From positions 372,001-436,000 of the forward strand of contig NZ_JAPYZZ010000007.1 in the NCBI RefSeq assembly GCF_027460065.1: a stretch of DNA of 64,000 nucleotides, given 5' to 3'. The stretch is from Martinezella rhizogenes. Lineage in GTDB: Bacteria; Pseudomonadota; Alphaproteobacteria; Rhizobiales; Rhizobiaceae. The notes below the pieces were generated by a model. It was not told the DNA's origin, did no database searches, and worked only from the letters and a program-made list of their open reading frames with translations. A program made the position numbers and the translations under genes. Shown one piece after another: positions 45,618-54,107 of the stretch (position 1 is the stretch's first letter; every line of letters starts with the position of its first letter).

Positions 45618-46661
45618 TCAGGGAAGCATGCGCTCTTCCTTGGCCGGCAGGTAGGTCGCATCGAAGACCTGCTCCGCCTTGACGTTACCCTTGAGGCCAA
45701 GCGAAACCTTCAGCGTCTCGATGGAGGCCCCAAGCCGGGCCGGATCGACGCCGCCCATGCCGTTTTCCACCACATAGGGCGTCTTGATATTCATGCTGTT
45801 GGCCATGTTGAGGCGTTCAAGCTCGATGGCGCTATCGAGCGTCTCGTTGCGCTTCAACACCGCCGCCACCCCCTCTTCCGGGTTCTTGACGGAATCTACG
45901 AAGCCCTTGGCCAGTGCCTTCAGGAAACCTTTGACGGCTTCAGGATTTTTCTCAGCGAAATCAGTATTTACCAGCACCGCATTGCCATAGAGATTCAAGC
46001 CATGCTCGGCCATTAGGATGGTCGAGATATCGTCATCGGCAATGCCCTGTTTCTTGAGATTGAGGATGACCGAAAAGGCAAAACCGAAAACGGCATCGAC
46101 GTCACCCTTGGCAAGCATCGGTTCACGCACCGGAAAACCGATCGATTCGATCTTGATCTTGCTGTCATCGAGGCCCGCCACCTGCTTGAAGGCAGGCCAT
46201 TGCGCGAAGGCGCCATCCGGCGGCGGCGCGCCGAGCTTCTTGCCTTCCAGCGATTTCGGATCGCCGGTGACACCAAGCGACTTGCGGCCAACCACGGCAA
46301 ATGTCGGGCGCTCATAGACCAAATAAACGGCCTTGATTTTCTGGCTAGGATCCTCGTCGAGGAACTTCATCACCGAGTTGATATCGCCAAAACCCATCTG
46401 ATACGCGCCGGTCGCAACACGCGGGATGGCCTCGACCGAGCCGTTGCCGCTGTCGATGGTGACGTCGAGACCTTCCGCCTTGAAGTAGCCCTTGTCGAGC
46501 GCCAGCAGGAAACCGGCGGCTGGTCCCTCGAATTTCCAATCGAGCGTGAATTTCACCGGCGTTTCAGCATAAGCACCCGTCACCGGCAGCGAAAAGCCAG
46601 CGGCCGCACCGATGGCGGCAAGGGCCAGCGTTCTGGACAACAACCTGCGCGTTAAAATCAT
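45618..46661 (-). CDS. ABC transporter substrate-binding protein (SsuA/NMT1-like)
   Basis: Periplasmic binding protein that brings substrate to the importer. Signal peptide about 1-32 (RTLALAAIGAAAGFSLPVTG). Mature sequence TLDWKFEGPAAGFLLALDKG and AEGLDVTIDSGNGS identify the nitrate/taurine/sulfonate/pyrimidine group; the ligand is unknown. 347 residues. AGGGGGAATAG precedes the ATG. It is the first gene of a three-gene importer operon, although a repeat interrupts it from the ATPase. Confidence 0.9.
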   Translation of the reverse strand: MILTRRLLSRTLALAAIGAAAGFSLPVTGAYAETPVKFTLDWKFEGPAAGFLLALDKGYFKAEGLDVTIDSGNGSVEAIPRVATGAYQMGFGDINSVMKFLDEDPSQKIKAVYLVYERPTFAVVGRKSLGVTGDPKSLEGKKLGAPPPDGAFAQWPAFKQVAGLDDSKIKIESIGFPVREPMLAKGDVDAVFGFAFSVILNLKKQGIADDDISTILMAEHGLNLYGNAVLVNTDFAEKNPEAVKGFLKALAKGFVDSVKNPEEGVAAVLKRNETLDSAIELERLNMANSMNIKTPYVVENGMGGVDPARLGASIETLKVSLGLKGNVKAEQVFDATYLPAKEERMLP

Positions 46662-46733
46662 CTATTCCCCCTGATGGTTTTGCTGGATTGGTTGCATAAG
46701 ACCCAATTCCAACCCTCAAGGCAAGATAAAATT

Positions 46734-46762
46734 GCATACAAAATAGCCGTTATTTTGTATGC
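46734..46762. promoter_or_regulatory. Perfect 12+12 bp palindrome between divergent operons
   Basis: GCATACAAAATA and TATTTTGTATGC are exact inverse copies separated by GCCGT. It lies 73 bp upstream of the substrate-binding gene and 190 bp upstream of the glyoxalase fusion gene. The TTGTATAC-like half resembles operators of GntR/FadR-type regulators, but no such regulator gene is next to it. A second, smaller palindrome TATGCATA follows at about 46771-46778. Confidence 0.75.
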
Positions 46763-46952
46763 TTATTTTATATGCATAAATGATCGATACACAGGCAAAC
46801 AGCTGGCAATTCTGCCCATCCCGCGTGCAACGAAGGTGTGGAAATATCGTTCACACAGAGAACACATCGTTCTCATTTGCCGGGGTTGCGGATCAGGGGC
46901 AGCGTGAGACAAATAGGGCCACGAACAGCAGGCGAAACGGCGGGACGGCGAC

Positions 46953-48512
46953 ATGAATTCTGCACTTGGAATACACCACATCACCATGATCACCCGGAAG
47001 GTGCAGGCGAATGTGGATTTTTACGCCGGTTTCCTGGGGCTGCGGCTGGTCAAGCGCACGGCCGGCTTCGAGGACGCCATGCAGTTGCATCTGCTTTACG
47101 GCGACGATATCGGCTCTCCCGGCTCGTTACTGACCTTTCTGGTCTGGGAAGATGGCGGTCAGGGTCGCGTCGGATACGGGCAGACGCTGGAAATTTCCGT
47201 GGCGATCGATCCCGCGGCGATTGGATTCTGGCTGACACGGGCGCTAAAATTCGGCCTGCGCGCCGAGGGACCATCGGACGAATTCGGTGCGCCCGTCATC
47301 CGGCTGAAAGACCCTGATGGCCTGATCGTCAAGCTGGTCGGCACCCACGCCTTTGCTGATGCGACGCCGCATGTGACGGTCGATATCTCCACGGAAGATG
47401 CCATTCGCCGAATCTATGGTGCAACCATGCTGAGCGAGGTGCCGGAAGAAACCGTGGCGTTTCTGGAAAAACACTTCGGTTACCGGCAGGAAAGCCAGGC
47501 GGGCGCGATCCGCCGGCTCGTTTCCGACAGCGGCGACATTATTGACGTGCGTGATGCGACCGGCTTCTGGTCCAGCGCGCCCGGCACCGGCACGGTGGAC
47601 CACATCGCTTTCCGTGCGAAGGACATGGATGAGCTGACCACGGTTCTAACCGGGTTGAAATCACTGAATTCCAGCACCACCAATGCCCATGACCGGAAAT
47701 ATTTCCACTCGCTCTACGTCCGGGAGCCGGGCGGCGTGCTGATTGAGATGGCAACGGATGCGCCCGGCATGACGGTGGACGAACCGCTGGCGACGCTTGG
47801 CGAAGAGCTGTTCATTCCGCCGCTCTTCATGAAGGATGAAGCGGATGTGCGTGTTGCCCTGCCGCAATTTGCAATGCCGGGGGAAGAGCGGATCGTCTAT
47901 CGCGACCTGCCCTTCGTGCACCGTTTCTATACACCTGCGGAGCCTGACGGCAGCACCATCATCCTGCTGCACGGTTCCGGCGGCAGCGAAACGAGCCTGA
48001 TGCCGCTGGCGCACAGGGCGGCACCCCGCGCCACCCTCCTCGGCGTGCGCGGCCGCAGCACGGAAGAAGATATCGCCCGCTGGTTTCGGCGCTTCCCCGA
48101 TTTCAGCTTCGACCAGAATGATATCGCCTCGGAAGCGGAGGCCTTTGCCGCCTTTGTGGAAGGGGCAATCCGCGCCTATGGTCTCGATCGCTCGAAACTG
48201 CGGTTCATCGGCCATTCCAATGGCGCGAACTTCTATGCGGCCTTTGCAGCACTTTATCCGGAGCTTGCCGGCGACGCCCTGCTCTACCGCCCGATGCCGG
48301 TTCTTGAAACATGGCCGGAGAGCGATCTTTCCGGCCGCAATTTTCTGCTTGTTGCGGGAGAACGCGACAAATACCGCGACGGCGCGAGCGAGCTGCAAGG
48401 AAGGCTTGCGGCAAGCGGCGCAACGGTTGAGGTGGAAACGCTTGAGGACGGGCACGAACTCGGGCTCACCGATATCGACGTGGCGCGGCGCTGGCTGGTG
48501 GATGCTTCCTGA
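46953..48512 (+). CDS. Glyoxalase/ring-cleavage dioxygenase fused to alpha/beta hydrolase (MhqO-MhqD-like)
   Basis: 519 residues with two enzymes. Residues 1-300 are a double VOC domain; likely metal ligands are His9 (GIHHITMI), His217 (VDHIAFRA) and Glu265 (GGVLIEMATDA), the pattern of PcpA/MhqO hydroquinone-cleaving dioxygenases. Residues 315-519 are a carboxylesterase/phospholipase-like hydrolase with oxyanion HGSGGSE (340-346), nucleophile Ser422 in GHSNG, Asp472 (GERDKY) and His501 (EDGHELG). B. subtilis keeps these as separate mhqO and mhqD genes for quinone detoxification. The joint runs through PLFMKDEADVRVALPQF, with no stop or frameshift. Substrate here is inferred. Confidence 0.88.
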   Translation: MNSALGIHHITMITRKVQANVDFYAGFLGLRLVKRTAGFEDAMQLHLLYGDDIGSPGSLLTFLVWEDGGQGRVGYGQTLEISVAIDPAAIGFWLTRALKFGLRAEGPSDEFGAPVIRLKDPDGLIVKLVGTHAFADATPHVTVDISTEDAIRRIYGATMLSEVPEETVAFLEKHFGYRQESQAGAIRRLVSDSGDIIDVRDATGFWSSAPGTGTVDHIAFRAKDMDELTTVLTGLKSLNSSTTNAHDRKYFHSLYVREPGGVLIEMATDAPGMTVDEPLATLGEELFIPPLFMKDEADVRVALPQFAMPGEERIVYRDLPFVHRFYTPAEPDGSTIILLHGSGGSETSLMPLAHRAAPRATLLGVRGRSTEEDIARWFRRFPDFSFDQNDIASEAEAFAAFVEGAIRAYGLDRSKLRFIGHSNGANFYAAFAALYPELAGDALLYRPMPVLETWPESDLSGRNFLLVAGERDKYRDGASELQGRLAASGATVEVETLEDGHELGLTDIDVARRWLVDAS

Positions 48513-48552
48513 TTCGAGCGGCGCATAGGACCGAGCGGCTGCGCCTTGCGTT

Positions 48553-48670
48553 CTTCTCCCCGCCGGGGAGAAGGTCGCGGCAGCGGGATGAGGGGGCGAG
48601 GTCAGCGATGGACCGAGAGCTTACCCCCTCATCTGTCCCTTCGGGACATCTTCTCCCCGGCGGGGAGAAG
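48553..48670. repeat. 118-bp nested inverted repeat, copy 4
   Basis: Same end palindromes and same length as the other three copies, in the orientation of copies 1 and 2; inner arms GGGATGAGGGGG and CCCCCTCATCTG. It lies between the fusion gene and the DUF2339 gene. Confidence 0.9.
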
Positions 48671-48762
48671 AAACAAGCGGCTCGCTTGTGCCCCAATCAA
48701 CCGGGCCTTGCATAAATTCACCAAAAGGGCTTTAAAAACAGCTTCATAATTGGAGAGCCCGT

Positions 48763-51543
48763 TTGGACATCCCGCTGTTTATCCTCGCCCTCGTCGCGGC
48801 CTTCATCTACACGCTGGTCGCGAGCATCCGCAATTCAAGCCGAATCAAGTCTCTGGAACGGGAGGTTCACAGCCTCAAGCGGCTGATGGCTGCGGGGGTG
48901 GTCGCTCCGGCGATGACGCAGGCAGAGACCGCGGAAACAGCGGAAAAATCGGATTTCGCAGCGGAAACAGAAAGCGAAGCCGCACCGGAAGCAACAGCTT
49001 CCCAAGCTGCATACGCATCCGAGACCGACGAAGCCGCAGCCACGGCAGTACCGGAAGAACTCGCGCGCGAAGAGGCCCAGCCTGCGCCTGCTGTAGAGAC
49101 TGCCGAAGCACCGGCAGCGAAGGAAAGCTTCGAAAGCCTGCTGGGCGCCCGCTGGGCCGTCTGGGCCGGCGGGCTGGCGCTGGCACTTGGCGGCATTTTC
49201 CTCGTGAAATACTCTATCGAATCGGGTCTCCTGAGCCCGGCGGTCAGGCTCGCGCTCGCCGCCATTTTCGGTCTTTTCCTCGGGCTTGCCGGCGAGGCGA
49301 TCCGCCGCAAGGCGTTGCCGGGCATCGCCACCACCTATTCCAACGCCATGATACCGGGCGTGCTGACGGCAGCGGGCGCATTGACGCTGTTCGGCGTGGT
49401 CTATGCCGCCTATGGCATTTACGACTATATCGGCTCCGGCACGGCATTTGTCCTGCTCGGTGTTGTCGCCTTTGCCACCATCGGACTATCGCTTCTGCAC
49501 GGACAGGCGCTGGCCGGTCTCGGCCTTCTCGGTTCGATGCTGACTCCGGCGCTGATTTCCAGCGAAACGCCAAATATCTGGGCGCTTTTCGTGTTCCTGA
49601 CGATCTCGTGGCTGGCGACCGCCGCGGCCGCGCGCCGACAGGGCTGGACGGTGGTTCCATCGCTTGCCAATGTGGGACTTGGTCTATGGGCGCTCGGCTA
49701 TATCGGTTTTTCCGAGACCGTCAGTGTCGAACCTGTCGTTATTTCCCTGCTGATCATGATTGCCGGAACAATCTGGCTTTGGCCGGGAGCGGCATTTGAT
49801 AAAGCCAACCGCGATATATACGCGCCGGAAGAGGCAAAGGCCGAAACGACCGCGATGCGGCTGATACACCTATTTTCAAGGCCGTCCCTGGCGATTAGTC
49901 TCACCGTGTCTCTTGCCGTTGCGCTCCCAACGGTCGCCATCTTACTTGCCGATGGCGGGATAAGTATCCATCCTGCATTTGCGATGCTTGTACTCCTTGC
50001 CGCACTCGCTGCACTCGGTGCGAGCCGTCATTTCGCCGTCTGGCCGGCAATTTTCGCGGCGCTGACGGCACAGACCGGCGTCGCATTCCTAGGACAACGG
50101 TTCTTCGCTTTCGATCCGTTACTCGGTGGAGCCGCCGCGGTGACTTTGCCATCGGTCAGTAGCGGCACAGGCTCAAACGTCGCGGCGAGCCTCTCATTCG
50201 GCGCCATTCTGGTGCTGTGCGGATTTTCTTTCATCAAGCGAAAAGGGCCAGCAGACCAGAGCTTCGCCAAGCTGTGGGCGTTCCTGATTGCCCTTTTCCC
50301 GGTCTGGATAGGAACCACCAGCTTCGTCCTTTTCGGCAATCTCGGCCGAGACTGGCTGCATGCCGCCTACGGTCTCGGGCTTGGCTTCGTGCTGATTGCA
50401 GGTGCCGAATGGCTGCACCGGCAGAACAATGAGGCCTATCGCAAACCGCTCAACATTCTCGTGCTCGGTTCCTTTGCCGCCTTCGCGCTCAGCCTGCACA
50501 CGCTGACGGAAGGGCTGGTGACAACCGTGCTGCTTTCCGTCATCGGTTTTGTCTATGTGCTGGCAAGCCGCAAGCGCAACTGGGAGGTGCTGCCCTGGGT
50601 GATGGCGGTGGCAAGCGTTGCCGTTCTCGGCCGTATCGCCTGGGAACCCACCCTCGTCGGGCCGCAGAACCTCGGCACCACGCCTGTTTTCAACGCGCTT
50701 CTGCCGGGCTATGGCATTCCCGCCCTGCTGGCCGTCGCCTCGGCCTGGCTGCTGCGCGACTGGCCGGGTGTCCGGGCCAAGAACTTCCTGCAGGCGATTG
50801 CCAGCGTGATGGGGCTTCTCGCCGTCGCCATCCTCATCCGCCACGCGATGAATGGCGGCACGCTTGACAACAGCGTACCGACACTTGGCGAACAGTCGAT
50901 CTATACGCTGCTGACCATCGGTTTCTCAGGTGTCTTGATGACGCTCGATCTGAAGAGCCCGAGCCCCGTCTTCCGTTACGGTTCGATGATTGCCGGCGTG
51001 ATCGCCGTCATCAATGTGCTGACGATGCATTTCTTCACGCTCAACCCCTACTTCACCGGCGAAAATACCGGCCGCATCCCGGTGCTCAACCTGCTGCTGA
51101 TCGGTTACCTGTTGCCGGCGCTCGCCTATGGCGGCCTTGCCTATTATGCGCGGGGAAAACGTCCCCCGCTCTATGTCAGCATGCTGGCGGTGGCGGGTGC
51201 AGCACTCGGCTTCGCCTGGGCCACGCTTTCGGTGCGCCGTTTCTGGCAGGGCGAAAACATTGCCGACTGGAAGGGTTTCATGCAAGGCGAGACCTACAGC
51301 TATTCCGTGGTCTGGCTGCTGATCGGCGTGTTGCTGCTCGTGCTCGGCTCGCGCTTTAATGCCCGTAGCCTGCGTCTGGCATCGGCTGCCTTCGTGCTGA
51401 TCTCGGTTGCCAAGGCCTTCCTGATCGACATGAGCAATCTTGAAGGTGTGCTGAGAGCCCTGTCCTTCATAGGGCTCGGCGCGGTGCTGATCGGCATCGG
51501 CCTGTTCTACCAGAAAATCCTCACCCGGAAGCCGAAGGCATGA
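48763..51543 (+). CDS. DUF2339 giant membrane protein
   Basis: 926-residue protein of the DUF2339 family, function unknown. Residues 1-20 are a membrane segment, then a short coiled coil (IKSLEREVHSLKRLM), an acidic Ala/Glu linker (46-125) and about 25 hydrophobic segments from residue 130 to the end. The start is TTG at 48763, supported by TTGGAGAG about 6 bases upstream. Its stop overlaps the HD gene by 4 bases (ATGA), so the proteins are made together. Confidence 0.85.
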   Translation: MDIPLFILALVAAFIYTLVASIRNSSRIKSLEREVHSLKRLMAAGVVAPAMTQAETAETAEKSDFAAETESEAAPEATASQAAYASETDEAAATAVPEELAREEAQPAPAVETAEAPAAKESFESLLGARWAVWAGGLALALGGIFLVKYSIESGLLSPAVRLALAAIFGLFLGLAGEAIRRKALPGIATTYSNAMIPGVLTAAGALTLFGVVYAAYGIYDYIGSGTAFVLLGVVAFATIGLSLLHGQALAGLGLLGSMLTPALISSETPNIWALFVFLTISWLATAAAARRQGWTVVPSLANVGLGLWALGYIGFSETVSVEPVVISLLIMIAGTIWLWPGAAFDKANRDIYAPEEAKAETTAMRLIHLFSRPSLAISLTVSLAVALPTVAILLADGGISIHPAFAMLVLLAALAALGASRHFAVWPAIFAALTAQTGVAFLGQRFFAFDPLLGGAAAVTLPSVSSGTGSNVAASLSFGAILVLCGFSFIKRKGPADQSFAKLWAFLIALFPVWIGTTSFVLFGNLGRDWLHAAYGLGLGFVLIAGAEWLHRQNNEAYRKPLNILVLGSFAAFALSLHTLTEGLVTTVLLSVIGFVYVLASRKRNWEVLPWVMAVASVAVLGRIAWEPTLVGPQNLGTTPVFNALLPGYGIPALLAVASAWLLRDWPGVRAKNFLQAIASVMGLLAVAILIRHAMNGGTLDNSVPTLGEQSIYTLLTIGFSGVLMTLDLKSPSPVFRYGSMIAGVIAVINVLTMHFFTLNPYFTGENTGRIPVLNLLLIGYLLPALAYGGLAYYARGKRPPLYVSMLAVAGAALGFAWATLSVRRFWQGENIADWKGFMQGETYSYSVVWLLIGVLLLVLGSRFNARSLRLASAAFVLISVAKAFLIDMSNLEGVLRALSFIGLGAVLIGIGLFYQKILTRKPKA

Positions 51544-52184
51544 TCGCGGCCGAGGCTTTCGCGCCCTATGCGGCGCTCGCGCAGGACCTGATACCGCATG
51601 CCGCCGATACAGGCGACGGCTCGCATGATCTTGCCCATATTCACCGTGTCTTCCGCAACGCCATGCGCATCCATGCGGGCGAAGGCGGGGATGGCAATGT
51701 GCTGGCGGCAAGCGTGCTGTTGCATGATTGCGTGGCCGTGGAAAAGAATTCGCCCTTGCGGGTGCAGGCCTCGCGGCTGGCGGCGGAAAAAGCATCAGGC
51801 ATTCTGGCCGGACTCGGCTGGCAGAAGCAGGATATCGACGCCGCGGCCCATGCCATCACCACCCATAGCTTTTCCGCCAATATCGAGCCGCAGACACTGG
51901 AGGCAAAAATCCTTCAGGATGCCGACCGGCTGGATGCCATCGGGATGATTGGTGCCGCGCGCTGCTTTTATATTGCCGGGCGCATGGGCTCAGCGCTTTA
52001 CGACCCGGCCGATCCGCTGGCGAAGGAGCGACCGCTTGATGACCGCGCCTATGCCATCGACCATTTCGAAACCAAACTGTTCAAGCTGGCCGATGGCTTC
52101 CGCACCGAAACGGGGCGGCAGATGGCCAAAGCCCGCCATGAGCGGCTGAAACAGGTGCTAGACCTGTTTCTCGACGAGATTTGA
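51540..52184 (+). CDS. HD-domain phosphohydrolase
   Basis: 214-residue metal phosphohydrolase with motifs HDLAHIHRV (His29-Asp30 and His33), LLHDC (His62-Asp63) and QDADRLDAIG (Asp127). It resembles YedJ-type HD proteins, whose substrates are unclear. It is translationally coupled to the large membrane protein before it and lies 11 bases before the MOSC gene, so the three form one operon. Confidence 0.9.
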   Translation: MIAAEAFAPYAALAQDLIPHAADTGDGSHDLAHIHRVFRNAMRIHAGEGGDGNVLAASVLLHDCVAVEKNSPLRVQASRLAAEKASGILAGLGWQKQDIDAAAHAITTHSFSANIEPQTLEAKILQDADRLDAIGMIGAARCFYIAGRMGSALYDPADPLAKERPLDDRAYAIDHFETKLFKLADGFRTETGRQMAKARHERLKQVLDLFLDEI

Positions 52185-52195
52185 GGATATCCAAG

Positions 52196-53038
52196 ATGCG
52201 CGTGACCGAACTCAACATCTATCCGCTCAAAAGCGCGCGCGGCATTGCGCTTAAGGAAAGCGCCGTTTCGGCGGAAGGCCTGCCGGGTGACCGCCGCGCC
52301 ATGCTGACCGACCCTTCCGGCCATTTCATCACCCAGCGCGAGTTGCCTGCCATCGCCACCGTGCTGGCACGACACGACGATGGCGGCATGGTGCTTTCGC
52401 GCGAGAAGAATGGCGAGATTTTCGCACGCCCCTCCGGGCAGCGCATGGATGTGGCGGTGTGGAAATCAGTCGTCAGCGCCAATATCGCCGCTGACGACAC
52501 CAACGACACACTCTCGGCCTGGCTTGGGCGCGAGGTGAAGCTGGTATTCTTCGACGATGCCGCAAAGCGTATCGCAAGCCTTGAATGGACAGGCAATGAA
52601 ACCCCCGTCACCTTTGCCGACGGCTACCAGATCCTGGTCACCACCACCGCCTCGCTTGCCGCACTCAACGACAATATGAGCGGAAATGGCGAGGACACTG
52701 TCGGCATGGAACGGTTCCGGCCGAATATCGTGCTGGAGACGGACGAGCCATGGGCGGAGGATCGCTGGGCGGCCATCGAGATCGGCGGCATTCGTTTTGA
52801 TCTCGTCAAACCCTGCGCCCGCTGCATCATGACCACGCAGGACCAGATGACCGGCTCCCGCGATGTGCCCTCACCCATGAAAGCCATGGGCCGCATCCGG
52901 ATGTCGAGTGATCGGCGCGTGCCCGGCCCGCTCTTCGGCTGGAACGTGACGCCGCGCGGTCAGGGCAGTCTGTCCGTTGGCGATGTGGCTAAGGTGGTCG
53001 AGGAACGGCCGGAGGGCTGGGCAATCAAGCGGCGGTAA
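52196..53038 (+). CDS. MOSC-domain protein, mARC-like
   Basis: Molybdenum-cofactor-binding protein with an N-terminal MOSC_N beta-barrel (about 1-120) and a MOSC domain to residue 265. KPCARCIMTTQDQMTG (205-220) corresponds to the mARC/YcbX region holding the cofactor-binding cysteine. These enzymes reduce N-hydroxylated compounds. The 280 residues start at ATG 52196 after GAGGATAT; the TTG at 52181 is rejected. YcbX-type members often have a ferredoxin domain; this one lacks it. Confidence 0.9.
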   Translation: MRVTELNIYPLKSARGIALKESAVSAEGLPGDRRAMLTDPSGHFITQRELPAIATVLARHDDGGMVLSREKNGEIFARPSGQRMDVAVWKSVVSANIAADDTNDTLSAWLGREVKLVFFDDAAKRIASLEWTGNETPVTFADGYQILVTTTASLAALNDNMSGNGEDTVGMERFRPNIVLETDEPWAEDRWAAIEIGGIRFDLVKPCARCIMTTQDQMTGSRDVPSPMKAMGRIRMSSDRRVPGPLFGWNVTPRGQGSLSVGDVAKVVEERPEGWAIKRR

Positions 53039-53076
53039 GTCGGCGGCTTGGCTCTGTACGGGCACACCCTCCCGCC

Positions 53077-53191
53077 CTCATTCCTGTGCTTGTCACAGGA
53101 ATCCTGCCGACGCGCGTCTGCGCGGCGAGAAGAATCTTTTCAGCCCAAGGACTTGGGCTGGCTGGATCCCTGTGACGAGCACAGGGATGAG
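53077..53191. repeat. Composite intergenic hairpin cluster, family with CTTGTCACAGG
   Basis: Ends are inverted, CTCATTCCTGTG and CACAGGGATGAG. Inside are four small hairpins: CCTGTG-CTTGT-CACAGG, CGCGC-based, CAGCCCAAG-GA-CTTGGGCTG and CCCTGTG-ACGAG-CACAGGG. It fills the convergent gap between the MOSC gene and the methyltransferase. A short relative lies at 57594-57624. Confidence 0.7.
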
Positions 53192-53208
53192 GAGAGGAAG
53201 GAGCGTGA

Positions 53209-53943
53209 TTACGGCTTCTTCGCCCCGACGATCAGAAAGATCGGACGGCGGTCCTCGTGCTTCAGTTCCGGGCGCTCGGCCATCAAAGCCGGATCGGGGC
53301 GCGGCTCCGCCAGCTGCGTCAGGGCAAAACCGGCGGACAGCAAGCCGTTGAGAATGCCTGATACGGTGCGGTGATATTTGACCACATCATCCGCCATCCA
53401 GTTGGAATGGCGCACGCCTTCGTTCTGATAGTTGTCGAGCGGCCAGTGCAGGATTTCACCATCCTCGCCATAAAACCAGTCCTGTTTTTCCAGCGCGGTG
53501 AACACCGGATGCTCGATGGAAAAGACGAAATCACCGCCGGCTTTCAGCACCGCGAAAATCTTCGCGAATGCCGCGTCGAGATCGCGGACGTAATGCAGGG
53601 CGAGAGAACTCAGCACCACATCGAAACTCTCCTGCGGAAAATCAATGTCTTCAATCGCTGCCCGGCGATAGTCGATGCCCGGGCCGCCATTGATTTCGGC
53701 AGCGCGGCGCAGCATGTTTTCCGAGAGATCGACGCCGACAATGTGCGCCGCCCCCTGTTCCGCCGCATAACGGCAATGCCAGCCGAAACCGCAGCCGAGA
53801 TCGAGAAAAGACCTGTCTTTCAGGTCCGGCAGCATGGCGCGCAGCTCATGCCATTCGCCGGCCTGGCGCAAACCCTCGATGGAACGCGGCATGGCGCTAT
53901 AACGCTCGAAAAAGCCTGCGTCGTCGTAGATATTCTGTTTCAT
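53209..53943 (-). CDS. SAM-dependent methyltransferase
   Basis: Class I methyltransferase, 244 residues, target unknown. Motif I LDLGCGFG at 47-54, acidic VDLS at 71-74, and SSLALHYVRDLDAAF as the post-motif region. The start sequence MKQNIYDDAGFFERY and the following SIEGLRQAGEW are typical of small-molecule methyltransferases of this subfamily. Monocistronic; it faces the MFS gene divergently. Confidence 0.9.
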   Translation of the reverse strand: MKQNIYDDAGFFERYSAMPRSIEGLRQAGEWHELRAMLPDLKDRSFLDLGCGFGWHCRYAAEQGAAHIVGVDLSENMLRRAAEINGGPGIDYRRAAIEDIDFPQESFDVVLSSLALHYVRDLDAAFAKIFAVLKAGGDFVFSIEHPVFTALEKQDWFYGEDGEILHWPLDNYQNEGVRHSNWMADDVVKYHRTVSGILNGLLSAGFALTQLAEPRPDPALMAERPELKHEDRRPIFLIVGAKKP

Positions 53944-54107
53944 CGTCGTCGCTCCGACCGTATTCCATCAATGGCATGAATAATGGCCGTCAAGAAAAGT
54001 CGCTAGTGGGACGGGCTGACAAAAGATAATATTCATCCGATCATAGAGGAATCCGCGGCAAGCCATGGCCCTTCTTTTTGGGCGCGCGCTGCGATGGGGG
54101 AATGTTC

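Noticed and set aside
36199-48670. The four 118-bp repeats as a CRISPR-like array
   Set aside because: Copies are kilobases apart, occupy gene borders, and contain inverted repeats instead of short direct repeats with unique spacers.
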